Shown here: positions 29,323-37,707 of the stretch, in pieces
Position numbering within the stretch: the first letter of the stretch is position 1
Layout: every line of letters starts with the position of its first letter
Assembly (NCBI RefSeq): GCF_007991495.1
Contig: NZ_BJYL01000007.1
Coordinates: 1-64,000, forward strand
From: Sporosarcina luteola
Lineage (GTDB): Bacteria > Bacillota > Bacilli > Bacillales_A > Planococcaceae
Length of the DNA stretch: 64,000 nucleotides
Direction of reading: 5' to 3'
The notes under the pieces: model-generated
The model's input: the letters and a program-made list of their open reading frames with translations, nothing else
Database searches by the model: none
Told to the model about the DNA's origin: nothing
Translations under genes and position numbers: made by a program

Positions 29323-30360
29323 ATGAATGAAACTATTGATCATATTTTGGCGAAAGCTTTTGAATTAAAGGCATCGGATATTCATTTGACAGTCGGTGTT
29401 CCTCCGGTGTTTCGTATCCATGGAGATTTGAAGCGTTTCGGGGATGTACCGCTTGATGATACCTACACAGAAGAAGCAGCTAAATCAACAATTCCTCAAA
29501 AGTTGTTTACTGCATTCCTTGAAAAAGGACAAATCGATTATTCCTATGAATTACAAGGAATTGCCCGGTTTCGTGTCAATGCATTCCAACAGCGGGGTTC
29601 GATATCACTTGCATTCAGGACCATTCCGACTAACGTTCCTTCAATCGATGACTTACAAGTGCCCGGCGCACTGAAGACGCTGGCGCAGACTCCGCAAGGA
29701 CTTATTTTAGTAACTGGGCCTACTGGATCAGGAAAGTCGACTACACTTGCTGCGATGATTCGGTATATGAATGAAACATCTCGGAAGCATATTATCACCC
29801 TGGAAGATCCAATCGAGTATGTGCATTCGCATCAATCATCGATTATCGATCAACGTGAAGTTGGTTTTGACACAAGTTCATTCGCGGACGGATTGCGTGC
29901 TTCATTACGTCAAGATCCGGACGTCATTCTTGTCGGAGAGATGAGAGATTTGGAAACGATATCAACTGCAATAACAGCTGCTGAAACAGGCCATCTTGTT
30001 TTGGCGACGCTACATACTTGGAGTGCTGCTTCAACAATCGACAGGATCATCGACGTATTTCCGCATGGCCAACAAAGTCAGATTCGAGTACAGCTTGCTG
30101 GCGTATTAACAGCGGTTCTTTCACAAAGACTTTTCCCGACTGTCAATCGAAGTGGCAGACGGGTGGCGACGGAGCTGATGATCAATAATTCGGCGGTTTC
30201 CAATCTGATCCGCTCTGAGAAAGTACATCAAATCCCGAATATCATTCAAACGAACCGGGCAATGGGCATGCATATGATGGAAACTTCCGTGAAACAGCTG
30301 CTGGATCAAGGATTAATTACTTATGAGGCGGCAATGCCATATATCGAAGGTGTTGAATAA
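29323..30360 (+). CDS. pilT: PilT-type type IV pilus retraction ATPase
   Basis: PilT depolymerises the pilus and drives twitching and DNA or surface pulling. The 345-residue product has the PilT length, an N-terminal PAS-like domain starting with KASDIHLTVG (residues 17-26), Walker A GPTGSGKST (near 133), an Asp box, a Walker B VGEMRDLET (near 205), His boxes, and a C terminus lacking the CxxC zinc motifs of PilB. It is placed 11 bases after pilB and two bases before pilC. B. subtilis has no PilT, so this marks a retractable pilus rather than only a competence pseudopilus. Confidence 0.95.
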   Translation: MNETIDHILAKAFELKASDIHLTVGVPPVFRIHGDLKRFGDVPLDDTYTEEAAKSTIPQKLFTAFLEKGQIDYSYELQGIARFRVNAFQQRGSISLAFRTIPTNVPSIDDLQVPGALKTLAQTPQGLILVTGPTGSGKSTTLAAMIRYMNETSRKHIITLEDPIEYVHSHQSSIIDQREVGFDTSSFADGLRASLRQDPDVILVGEMRDLETISTAITAAETGHLVLATLHTWSAASTIDRIIDVFPHGQQSQIRVQLAGVLTAVLSQRLFPTVNRSGRRVATELMINNSAVSNLIRSEKVHQIPNIIQTNRAMGMHMMETSVKQLLDQGLITYEAAMPYIEGVE

Positions 30361-30362
30361 CG

Positions 30363-31574
30363 ATGGCGAGATTCAAATATGAAGGACGAGACGCAAGGTC
30401 TAAAAGATCAGGCGTCATAGTAGCGGTGAATAAACGGGAAGCTGCTTTGAAACTGAAAGGCCAAGGAATTCGAGTGACCGATTTGACTGAACAAGCTGAA
30501 ACTGTCCTGACGAAGGAAATTCATATCGGAAATCCTATCAAACGGACACAGTTTATTATGTTTCTACGCCAGTTTTCAACTTTGCTTCGAGCAGGGGTAA
30601 CTATCGTGGAATCGATCCGTATTTTATCCTTACAAGTCGAATCAAAGCCTTTCCAGAAAATTTTAGTGTCCATCGGGGATGATCTCCGTGGAGGCGGCTC
30701 TCTCTCAGAAGCATTAGTAAAGCATCCAAAAGCTTTTGAACCATTGGTCATTAATATGATCAAGGCGGGAGAGATGTCAGGAACTGTCGATGATTCGCTC
30801 GATCGTCTCGCGGAGCATTATGAAAAAGCACATATGACTAAGCAAAAGGTCATATCGGCTATGTCTTATCCAATTGTAGTTGGCATAGTAGCAATCGGAG
30901 TCGTTATATTCCTGTTGACGTTTGTCGTCCCAATGTTTGTCGACCTTTTTGCGAGCGTCGGTGGAGAATTGCCTGCGCTGACACAGTTTGTATTAGCTGC
31001 TAGTGATTTTATGGTCGACTACTGGTATGTTTTCATTCTTGTTGGAGCGGCTATAGTAGTAGGGATACTATTGATGCGTGGTAATGTGGAAGGTAAATAT
31101 ATGCTGGATTCATTCCTCCTTCGCATCCCGGTATTTGGAGATTTAATGAAAAAATCGGCCTTATCAACGATGACGAGAACACTTAGCTCATTATTCAAAA
31201 GCTCTGTGCCGATTTTGCAAGCATTGTCGATGACGGAAAAGATTATCGAAAATGAAGTCATTTCACGAGTTGTTGCTGAATCGAGGCTATCATTAGAACG
31301 TGGTGGCTCATTGACCGAGCCGATGGCGAATCACTGGGCGTTCCCTCCATTGATTCCCCATATGATCGCAATCGGGGAGCAAACAGGGTCGCTTGATTCG
31401 ATGCTTGCTAAAGTTGCAGACTTCTATGAGAAGGAAGTTGACGCGGCAACGGATCGAATGAAGGCTTTAATTGAGCCGTTGATGATTATCTTGCTAGCTG
31501 GATTAGTAGGTACAATAGTACTTTCGATTCTACTTCCGATGTTTAGTATGTTTACCGAAATAGATAATATGTAG
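30363..31574 (+). CDS. pilC: PilC-type type IV pilus inner-membrane platform protein
   Basis: PilC is the polytopic membrane platform on which PilB and PilT act. The 403-residue product has two repeated GspF domains (about residues 65-190 and 270-395). Each has the FLRQFSTLLRAGV or MTRTLSSLFKSSV type opening and the GxSLxxA-type loops GGSLSEAL and GGSLTEPM. Three membrane segments are visible, near 170-195, 215-240 and 370-395. The gene follows pilT by two bases. Its length is typical. Confidence 0.95.
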   Translation: MARFKYEGRDARSKRSGVIVAVNKREAALKLKGQGIRVTDLTEQAETVLTKEIHIGNPIKRTQFIMFLRQFSTLLRAGVTIVESIRILSLQVESKPFQKILVSIGDDLRGGGSLSEALVKHPKAFEPLVINMIKAGEMSGTVDDSLDRLAEHYEKAHMTKQKVISAMSYPIVVGIVAIGVVIFLLTFVVPMFVDLFASVGGELPALTQFVLAASDFMVDYWYVFILVGAAIVVGILLMRGNVEGKYMLDSFLLRIPVFGDLMKKSALSTMTRTLSSLFKSSVPILQALSMTEKIIENEVISRVVAESRLSLERGGSLTEPMANHWAFPPLIPHMIAIGEQTGSLDSMLAKVADFYEKEVDAATDRMKALIEPLMIILLAGLVGTIVLSILLPMFSMFTEIDNM

Positions 31575-31622
31575 CGAACCTTGTCGAAAAATAAATAGTT
31601 ATATGGATAGATAGGTTGATAG

Positions 31623-31651
31623 TTTCATTTTATCTAGTAATTTGGTATTCT
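31623..31651 (+). promoter_or_regulatory. Weak candidate promoter for the major pilin gene
   Basis: An extended -10 type TGGTATTCT (hexamer at 31646-31651) lies 17 bases after a poor -35 (TTTCAT at 31623-31628). The predicted leader of about 35 bases fits the binding site at 31681. A second promoter for the major pilin would be expected, but the -35 match is poor. Confidence 0.3.
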
Positions 31652-31694
31652 TACATTGTACGATAGTAGTAGATATAATAGAGGAGGAATAGAG

Positions 31695-32132
31695 ATGAAA
31701 AAATGGTTGAAGAAGCATTTAAAGAATGAAAAAGGTTTAACGTTGGTAGAGCTTTTAGCGGTTATTGTTATTTTGGGTATTATTGCAGCGATTGCTGTGC
31801 CGTCGATCGGAAAGGTAATTGATAATACTCGAGTAAATGCTGCAAAAGCTGATGCCATTAATGCGATAGAAGCAGCTAAACTATACTTTGTGGAACATGA
31901 TACTGAAAAAGATGTTACTTTAAAAGAACTTCAAGATGAAGGTTATATGAAAGACCTTGGTACATTAAAAGCGGATGAAGCTGCTGGTCAGGTTTTTAAT
32001 GGTGATTCAGGAAATGATGTTAATATTTCAGCAACAGCTAAAACATCAAATGGAAAAACAGTAAAATTCTCTAAAGCTACTATAAAAGAAATTAACGATA
32101 AAAAATCAACTAAAGTCGAAGTGAGTGAATAA
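31695..32132 (+). CDS. pilA: Type IV major pilin candidate
   Basis: The 145-residue product has a longer basic leader (KKWLKKHLKNEKG) followed by LTLVELLAVIVILGIIAAIAVP, the classical type IV pilin helix with Glu at mature position 5 and Pro at position 22. The head is Ala/Lys/Asp-rich, with an alpha-helical first half and a predicted beta sheet ending in charged residues. It lacks a Cys pair. The start at 31695 has a strong AGAGGAGGAAT upstream. It sits between pilC and pilM. The strong binding site and the canonical helix make it the best major pilin candidate. Confidence 0.85.
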   Translation: MKKWLKKHLKNEKGLTLVELLAVIVILGIIAAIAVPSIGKVIDNTRVNAAKADAINAIEAAKLYFVEHDTEKDVTLKELQDEGYMKDLGTLKADEAAGQVFNGDSGNDVNISATAKTSNGKTVKFSKATIKEINDKKSTKVEVSE

Positions 32133-32172
32133 GTTATACGCTTAAATTTTAATTAAGGAGATTGTTCATCTA

Positions 32173-33126
32173 ATGCCACTATTCAACCGCCGCAAACAGC
32201 CGGCCACACTCACAATTGAACAAGACGCCGTTCGTTTCGTCCGGTTGAAGTCGCAAGACCCTCTCGTCGTCGATGTTGCGGAGGAAGTGACACTTCCACC
32301 CAACACAATCGTCGAAGGAAAGATTGTCGATGTCGAGAATCTGGTGGTCATTTTAGAAGGAGTCCTTAAGGAGTGGGGCATTGCAAAACGCGATGTCCAG
32401 TTCCTTGCTCCTGATACATATGTGTTAATTCGAAAGGTGCCGTATCCGGAAGATGTTGAGCCGGATGAGTTGAAGGGGCATTTTTTCATTGAAATCGGTT
32501 CGACGATTTATCTGCCGTTTGATGATCCTGTTTTTGATGTTGTTCCTTGCGATTTAAATAAGGGCACAAAAGAGGCTATCTTGATTGCCTCGAAGGAAAG
32601 CATTTTGGATCAATACGAAGATGTGCTCAAAGAAGTGAAACTTACTCCTGTCGTTGCCGATATCGGACCGCTTGCGCTATACCGGCTTGCTTATAAGACG
32701 TATCAATTTGCTGGGCATGAGCATGTTCTCATCGCTGATATGCATGATGGTATGTTGACTGTGTCGATTTTCCATAAGCATTATCCGCTATTCATGCGGC
32801 CTGTGGATTTGACGCAATCGGCTGACCTTTCGATCGTTACAGATGGACAAGCGGATCTTCATTCCATCACACCGACAACGATTGCGATGGAACTTGAGAA
32901 GCTGATGAACTTTTATAGATATAACTTACATAACGGAACGGCTTCTATTACGCATTTGCTTGTCAATGGCGAGTATGCTGAAATGGAAAATTTACTGTCA
33001 ACGATTCGTGAGAGATTTTCAATCCAAGCGAACCGTTTGCTGAAAACACCGTTGCAACTTCCAGATGGTCGACAATTGCCCGCAACCTTTAATCGTACGA
33101 TTGGGTTGGCATTGAAAGAGGTGTAG
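32173..33126 (+). CDS. pilM: PilM-type actin-like type IV pilus assembly protein
   Basis: PilM is a cytoplasmic actin-fold protein that binds the PilN N terminus. The 317-residue product has the PilM-type opening (QDAVRFVRL, residues about 17-25), an EIGSTIYLPFDDPVFDVVP stretch (about 107-125) and a late LLVNGEYAEM segment with actin-like topology (about 260). It has no membrane segment. AAGGAG lies upstream of the ATG, and it is followed two bases later by pilN. Sequence conservation is limited, so the assignment relies on the pilM-N-O order as well. Confidence 0.85.
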   Translation: MPLFNRRKQPATLTIEQDAVRFVRLKSQDPLVVDVAEEVTLPPNTIVEGKIVDVENLVVILEGVLKEWGIAKRDVQFLAPDTYVLIRKVPYPEDVEPDELKGHFFIEIGSTIYLPFDDPVFDVVPCDLNKGTKEAILIASKESILDQYEDVLKEVKLTPVVADIGPLALYRLAYKTYQFAGHEHVLIADMHDGMLTVSIFHKHYPLFMRPVDLTQSADLSIVTDGQADLHSITPTTIAMELEKLMNFYRYNLHNGTASITHLLVNGEYAEMENLLSTIRERFSIQANRLLKTPLQLPDGRQLPATFNRTIGLALKEV

Positions 33127-33128
33127 TC

Positions 33129-33752
33129 ATGCTTGTTGATATTAACTTGTTGCCTGAAAAAGAAAGGGAGCGATCGACGCTTCTTATCGCTGCACTTGTC
33201 ATCATCGGTGTGGCTATTCTTTTTTGGGCAACTCTTTTTATACTTTCCCATCGTTTGTCGAAAGAGACTGTTCAGGTTGAAGCGCAAATTTCCGGAATCC
33301 AGGCAAGCCAGGCAACGATTCGGGAAGGTCTTCAGCCTACAACGGACGCTGGCGATCGGGAACAGCTTACAGCTACCGTTGATTGGGCAGAGGCATATCG
33401 CTTTGAAACGTTGCCACTTCTCCGTGAACTGATTGCATTATTGCCGGAGCGAGGTTTTTTTGTTTCGTTTGAATTTACAGCCCCCCATGAGTCTAATGTG
33501 ACTGTTCAATTCGATGATAAATCGGATGCTGCTTATTATTTGACGCGTGTTAAAACTTCAGAAGAAATTGCGAATGCAACGTTGGAATCCTTGACAGCAG
33601 TAGAGTTGGATGAAGAGAATGATGCGCAGCTGCTGCCGCGTTTCGAAGCTGTCTATCATATGGAATTCCATGATGAGCGAGGCGTTGTTGTTGAAGTCGA
33701 TGAGCCTGCAGACGTCGATTTGGAAGAGCAGGAGGATGATCTAGATGCGTAG
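33129..33752 (+). CDS. pilN: PilN-type type IV pilus assembly protein
   Basis: The 207-residue product starts with the PilN signature DINLLPEKER (residues 3-12), which in characterised systems inserts into PilM. One membrane helix follows (about 18-40), then a coiled coil and a small periplasm-side-type alpha/beta domain. The C-terminal 30 residues are strongly acidic, ending EEQEDDLDA, which is unusual for PilN. It overlaps the next gene by eight bases. PilN and PilO together link the motor to the outer parts of the machine. Confidence 0.85.
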   Translation: MLVDINLLPEKERERSTLLIAALVIIGVAILFWATLFILSHRLSKETVQVEAQISGIQASQATIREGLQPTTDAGDREQLTATVDWAEAYRFETLPLLRELIALLPERGFFVSFEFTAPHESNVTVQFDDKSDAAYYLTRVKTSEEIANATLESLTAVELDEENDAQLLPRFEAVYHMEFHDERGVVVEVDEPADVDLEEQEDDLDA

Positions 33753-34428
33753 TCTATCAAAACGTCAAAAAGAAATAGGCTTAGTCATCTTGGCGAGTGT
33801 TTTACTGCTTATGCTGGCGGCCTATTCTTATTTCAACATCTATTCTCCCGCGAAAGAAGCGAATGAACGGGTCACTCAAACATTGGCGAATGAACGAGAT
33901 ATCCTATTTGCCTTGCAAAGACAGGAAGCACAGCAAAGTCCGTCCGAAACATCTACTTCACGTCAGTTGCAGCAAAAAGTGCCAGTGAAGCCGCTTGAAG
34001 ACCTCATTCTTCTTCAAGTTCAGAAAGCGGAAGTAAAATCGGATACATATGTGAATGCAGTGAATTTTTCATTGGAAGAGACATCCATTGAAAATCCGCC
34101 GGAACATGTAACAAATGTCCAAGCGGTCATTACGGAAGTGCATTTGGAAACGGATACCTATTCAAAAGTCGACCGATTCATCGAAGAAATCGAGTCAATG
34201 GAACGGATCTTCATTATAGATGGGATTGAATTTACTGCACCTGAAGAAATCCGTACCATGGAGCAAGAGACGGAAAATATGGAGATGACTGTTAGATTCC
34301 ATGCATTTTATCGTCCTGATTTGGAGAACCTTGTAGATGAAGCTCCAAAAGTGGATGCACCGGTGCCTTCGGGTAAGCAGGATCCGACACCGTTCAATCA
34401 AATTCCGGGACTGGGGGGAAGCGAATGA
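33745..34428 (+). CDS. pilO: PilO-type type IV pilus assembly protein
   Basis: The 227-residue product has a short basic start, one membrane helix (about residues 10-30), a coiled coil (35-75) and a ferredoxin-like domain with YSKVDRFIEEIESMERIFII (about 137-156), the conserved PilO pattern. The C terminus is Pro/Gly-rich. It overlaps pilN by eight bases and pilD by four, showing tight coupling. Assignment depends on topology and position; sequence identity in this family is low. No PilP or PilQ follows, as expected for a cell with one membrane. Confidence 0.8.
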   Translation: MRSLSKRQKEIGLVILASVLLLMLAAYSYFNIYSPAKEANERVTQTLANERDILFALQRQEAQQSPSETSTSRQLQQKVPVKPLEDLILLQVQKAEVKSDTYVNAVNFSLEETSIENPPEHVTNVQAVITEVHLETDTYSKVDRFIEEIESMERIFIIDGIEFTAPEEIRTMEQETENMEMTVRFHAFYRPDLENLVDEAPKVDAPVPSGKQDPTPFNQIPGLGGSE

Positions 34429-35180
34429 GCATTGTTTGGATCGTTCTGTTTTTCATTTACGGCCTCATCTTCGGCTCTTTCTTCAACGTTGTCGGGCTGA
34501 GAGTTCCGAAAAAGGAATCGATCGTGTCACCGCCTTCTCATTGTCCAAATTGCAATCGGAAGCTCGGTCCGTTGGATCTGATTCCGGTCTTTTCCTACAT
34601 AGCCCTCCGCGGGAAATGCAGGGGATGCGGAAATAAAATAAGCCCGATCTATCCTATGATGGAATTATTGACAGGCGCTCTTTTCGCTTTTGCTTACTTT
34701 CAACTCGGGTTCAGTAAAGAGTTGATCATCGCGATATTGTTCATTTCGCTGCTTGTCATTATTACCGTTTCCGATATTTCCTATATGCTCATTCCCGACA
34801 AAGTACTTCTACCGTTCGCGATAGCGTTTCTGATTCTTAGATGGCTCATACCTACTACTCCATGGTGGGATAGCCTATTAGGAGCCGCAGTTGGGTTTGC
34901 TGTGCTTTTTCTCATCGCTGTTGTGTCGAAAGGTGGGATGGGGGGCGGCGATATTAAACTGTTCTTCGTCATTGGACTCGTTCTCGGGACGATGAACACA
35001 TTACTGACGCTGTTCCTTGCTTCGCTCATCGGCTCCATTGCCGGCATTTATATTGTCATGAAGACGGGCAAGGGAAGGAAAACTCCGGTCGCTTTCGGGC
35101 CGTCCATCGCATTGGCGGCTGTTATCTCCTACTTCTTTGGGGCGGACTTTGTCGAATGGTATCAGCAATTATTCATTTAA
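34425..35180 (+). CDS. pilD: Prepilin peptidase / N-methyltransferase (PilD, ComC)
   Basis: PilD removes prepilin leaders and methylates the new N terminus in the membrane. The 251-residue product has the N-terminal CPNC and CRGC zinc pairs (residues about 40 and 65), conserved aspartates in the SDISYMLIPD loop (near 122-131) and the catalytic GGGD motif in GGMGGGDIKLF (near 172). About eight membrane segments follow the first helix. It is the counterpart of B. subtilis comC, which is also located between folC and maf. The terminal position and a terminator suggest it closes the pilus operon. Confidence 0.95.
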   Translation: MSIVWIVLFFIYGLIFGSFFNVVGLRVPKKESIVSPPSHCPNCNRKLGPLDLIPVFSYIALRGKCRGCGNKISPIYPMMELLTGALFAFAYFQLGFSKELIIAILFISLLVIITVSDISYMLIPDKVLLPFAIAFLILRWLIPTTPWWDSLLGAAVGFAVLFLIAVVSKGGMGGGDIKLFFVIGLVLGTMNTLLTLFLASLIGSIAGIYIVMKTGKGRKTPVAFGPSIALAAVISYFFGADFVEWYQQLFI

Positions 35181-35196
35181 GTCGATAAATTTTTTA

Positions 35197-35226
35197 GGAC
35201 AAGGCGACACACGTCTTGTTCTTTTT
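35197..35226 (+). terminator. Terminator after the pilus operon
   Basis: GGACAAGGC at 35197-35205 pairs, with two G-U wobbles, with GTCTTGTTC at 35213-35221, followed by a T run. Confidence 0.7.
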
Positions 35227-35269
35227 CATTCCCGTTTTGATACGGTTACTAAAAACGGGGTGGACTGGC

Positions 35270-35950
35270 ATGAAGTTCAGAAAAAAGTATACAAAAATAA
35301 CCGTGGCAGCGGCGATGCTCCATGGTGTCCTTATCGGCATTGCAGCAGTGGCAATCGTAGGCTTCATTATCGTCGGAACGAATGGCAAAGGAAAGGAAAA
35401 GGCTGTAGAAAGTGATGTAGTGGCAGTCGATCCACCGCTGGAGTCCGAGAAGGCCCCTGCTTCAGGTCCCGCAGTTTCAGCGGGAGGAGAAATAGACGGG
35501 GACGCGTTAAAGTTGTTCGCAAAACAGCATGGTGTCTTCTCTTCGGCAGCTTCGGCGCAGGAATTTGTGGCGTTAGATCCAGCCTTGGCAAAAGCAGCGG
35601 TTGTGGAAGCGGAGGGGCAGTTTTATGTATGGAGCGTTGTCGGAATTGTTGAGGAAGAAATAGCAGTGAGCGAAGACGAAGGGACGTTCCGGAAACCATT
35701 TTTCGCGAGTATGTCTTCTTGTTCTTCCGTTGGTGCGGGACAATTAAGGAAGGCGTTATCCGAGACGGAATTATCGCAAATTAAAATTATGACTACTTCT
35801 ACGGACGATGGAAATGAAGATGAAAAAATTGCCGACTTCCGCAAGAATTTGGTCGCTGTAACCGCGTTTACATCGGATTTAAGGGTCGTTCGGTTACAAT
35901 TACTATCGCATTACTCGCATAAAGATGGTTGTGTCGATATAAATTTTTAA
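35270..35950 (+). CDS. SpoIIB-like single-pass membrane protein
   Basis: The 226-residue product has a basic cytosolic start, one membrane helix (about residues 15-35) and an extracellular region: a Pro/Ala/Ser linker (45-75), then a small SPOR-like alpha/beta domain (80-125). A less clear C-terminal domain has two Cys. B. subtilis has spoIIB at this place, between comC and maf; SpoIIB helps engulfment by binding septal peptidoglycan. Sequence alone does not settle orthology, so I leave the symbol blank. The ATG at 35270 follows GGGGTGG. Confidence 0.6.
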   Translation: MKFRKKYTKITVAAAMLHGVLIGIAAVAIVGFIIVGTNGKGKEKAVESDVVAVDPPLESEKAPASGPAVSAGGEIDGDALKLFAKQHGVFSSAASAQEFVALDPALAKAAVVEAEGQFYVWSVVGIVEEEIAVSEDEGTFRKPFFASMSSCSSVGAGQLRKALSETELSQIKIMTTSTDDGNEDEKIADFRKNLVAVTAFTSDLRVVRLQLLSHYSHKDGCVDINF

Positions 35951-36046
35951 GGCCAAAAAACGGGGGATAACCCAATTAAGTCGAATTTATGAAAATTTCC
36001 AAATGGCACCTTCTTAAGTATGATAGTAAAAAAGGAGGTAGTTCAA

Positions 36047-36652
36047 ATGGAATTCACAGTAAACGGACCAGTTATTTTAGCATCCGGATCGCCGCGCAGG
36101 CGAGAACTCTTAGAAAAATTAGGCATACCGTTTGACTCAATGCCAAGCAATGTCGACGAAAACGTGGAATTGATTGATGGGGATTTCAAGGATTACGTTC
36201 AAAAGCTGGCGGTCAAAAAGGGGAGTGCTGTAGCGGAACGTAAACAAGACGCATTAATTATTGCTGCGGATACGATAGTTGTATTTGAAGATGCGGTGTA
36301 TCCAAAGCCTGCAACAGCGGAGCAAGCCGAGCAATTTTTGAACCAGTTTTCCGGCAAAACCCACTCCGTTTTCACAGGTGTATGCATCAAAGGGAAGGAC
36401 AAAGAAATCGTTTTCTCCGTTGAAACGAAAGTGACATTCAAGGAGTTGGACGAGGGTCTTATCAAAGCCTATGTAAATTCCGGCGATCCGATGGATAAGG
36501 CGGGAGGGTATGGCATCCAAACTGCTGGAGCTCTGCTTGTTGAGAAAATAGACGGCGACTATTTAAATGTTGTCGGATTGCCTTTATCGAAATTGGTGGA
36601 AATATTGCGTCGCGAGGACTTGCTCGTTTTGAAAGAGAGTGAGAGTCCTTGA
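36047..36652 (+). CDS. maf: Maf-family nucleotide pyrophosphatase
   Basis: Maf proteins hydrolyse non-canonical or modified nucleoside triphosphates such as dTTP/UTP analogues, and B. subtilis Maf affects septum formation. The 201-residue product has the N-terminal SGSPRRRELLEKLG substrate loop (residues about 12-25), the catalytic AADTIVV segment (near 70), the KTHSVFTG segment (near 104) and DKAGGYGIQ (near 150). The ATG at 36047 follows AAAGGAGGT. The last codons overlap the radC start by four bases, so maf and radC are co-transcribed and translationally linked, as in B. subtilis. Confidence 0.95.
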   Translation: MEFTVNGPVILASGSPRRRELLEKLGIPFDSMPSNVDENVELIDGDFKDYVQKLAVKKGSAVAERKQDALIIAADTIVVFEDAVYPKPATAEQAEQFLNQFSGKTHSVFTGVCIKGKDKEIVFSVETKVTFKELDEGLIKAYVNSGDPMDKAGGYGIQTAGALLVEKIDGDYLNVVGLPLSKLVEILRREDLLVLKESESP

Positions 36653-37143
36653 CTGTTGAAGTGAAGAAGCAGATGATGATCCGGGATGTACATATCGCGG
36701 ATAGACCACGTGAAAGGCTTATCCGCCAAGGGGCAGTGAGCTTGTCAAACCAAGAGCTAATCGCCATTCTTCTTCGGACAGGCACGAAGGAAGAATCCGT
36801 GTTAATGCTAGCGAACAGTGTATTAAAGACATTTGATAAAATTCAGGACTTGAAGGATGCGACCATTGAAGAAATGATGGCGGTGAACGGCATTGGACAA
36901 GCGAAAGCGGTCCAAATTTTGGCTGCTGTTGAACTCGGAAAAAGGATTTATCGGAAGCATACGGAAGGCCGCTATGTCATTAAGTCACCTGAAGACGCTG
37001 CCGCCTATTTGATGACGGACATGTCCTCCTTATTACAGGAACATTTCGTCGTCCTCTTCCTGAATGTGAAAAATGAAGTGCTTCATAAACAGACGGTCTT
37101 TATCGGCAGTCTGAATTCATCCATCGTTCATCCACGTGAAATT
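36649..37143 (+). CDS. radC: RadC, exon 1 (interrupted by a group II intron)
   Basis: RadC is a JAB1/MPN (JAMM)-domain protein of uncertain role in DNA recombination or repair. Exon 1 encodes 165 residues: an N-terminal helix-hairpin-helix region with MMAVNGIGQAKAVQILAA (about 77-94) and the start of the JAMM domain, up to SIVHPREI. A group II intron starts directly after this codon. Without splicing the frame runs into the intron and stops at 37153. The exon lengths are in phase with the rest at 39625. The start is taken as TTG at 36649, overlapping maf; the binding site is weak, and ATG codons at 36673 or 36676 are alternatives. Confidence 0.85.
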
Positions 37144-37707
37144 GTGCGTCCATAAGGACTTATAGAAAATCTGTTTTCGCAAAACAGTAAGGGAATATCA
37201 TAACGCTTTACCCTTATCATTAGTCAACTTATCTGAAAGGGAAACCGGACAGGGAGTGTAGCATGTTGAAAAAGCCGTAAGTTGCTTAATTGCCAAAGCA
37301 CGACTGAACGGCAAGATGAAACGTATGAACGAGGATGAAAGCTAAACTGCTTGAATGATAGCTCAAGGGGGACTACGGGGACCTTTAGCGGGAGGCAATG
37401 ATTTACGCTATTTGAAATGTGCATCTTTCTTATAAATTTCGAGAAAGACGATATGATACCATTTCACCTAACTTTCGTATAAAAGTAACGAGCGAACGTC
37501 ACATCCGACATCATACATGCGATGTTTCTATAAATCTAAATGGAGATTACCTAAGTCAGAATGCCTTTTAGGCTATGCATAATTGATGCTGAATATCTGA
37601 TAAGGTAACGGAGCTCTCGTAGTAGTCCGAGCTAGGGAAAGCCTAGTACATGGCGAAGGGGAGCAGTTTACAGCGTTAATACCAAATTGGGAAGGAGCGG
37701 AGGCTCT

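Noticed and set aside
31674-31679. TATAAT just before the major pilin binding site
   Set aside because: A transcript starting seven bases later would begin inside the ribosome-binding site, so it is unlikely to be a working -10.
36019-36024. TATGAT with TTTCCA 17 bases upstream, before maf
   Set aside because: The predicted start falls on the first bases of the maf ribosome-binding site; not accepted as a promoter.
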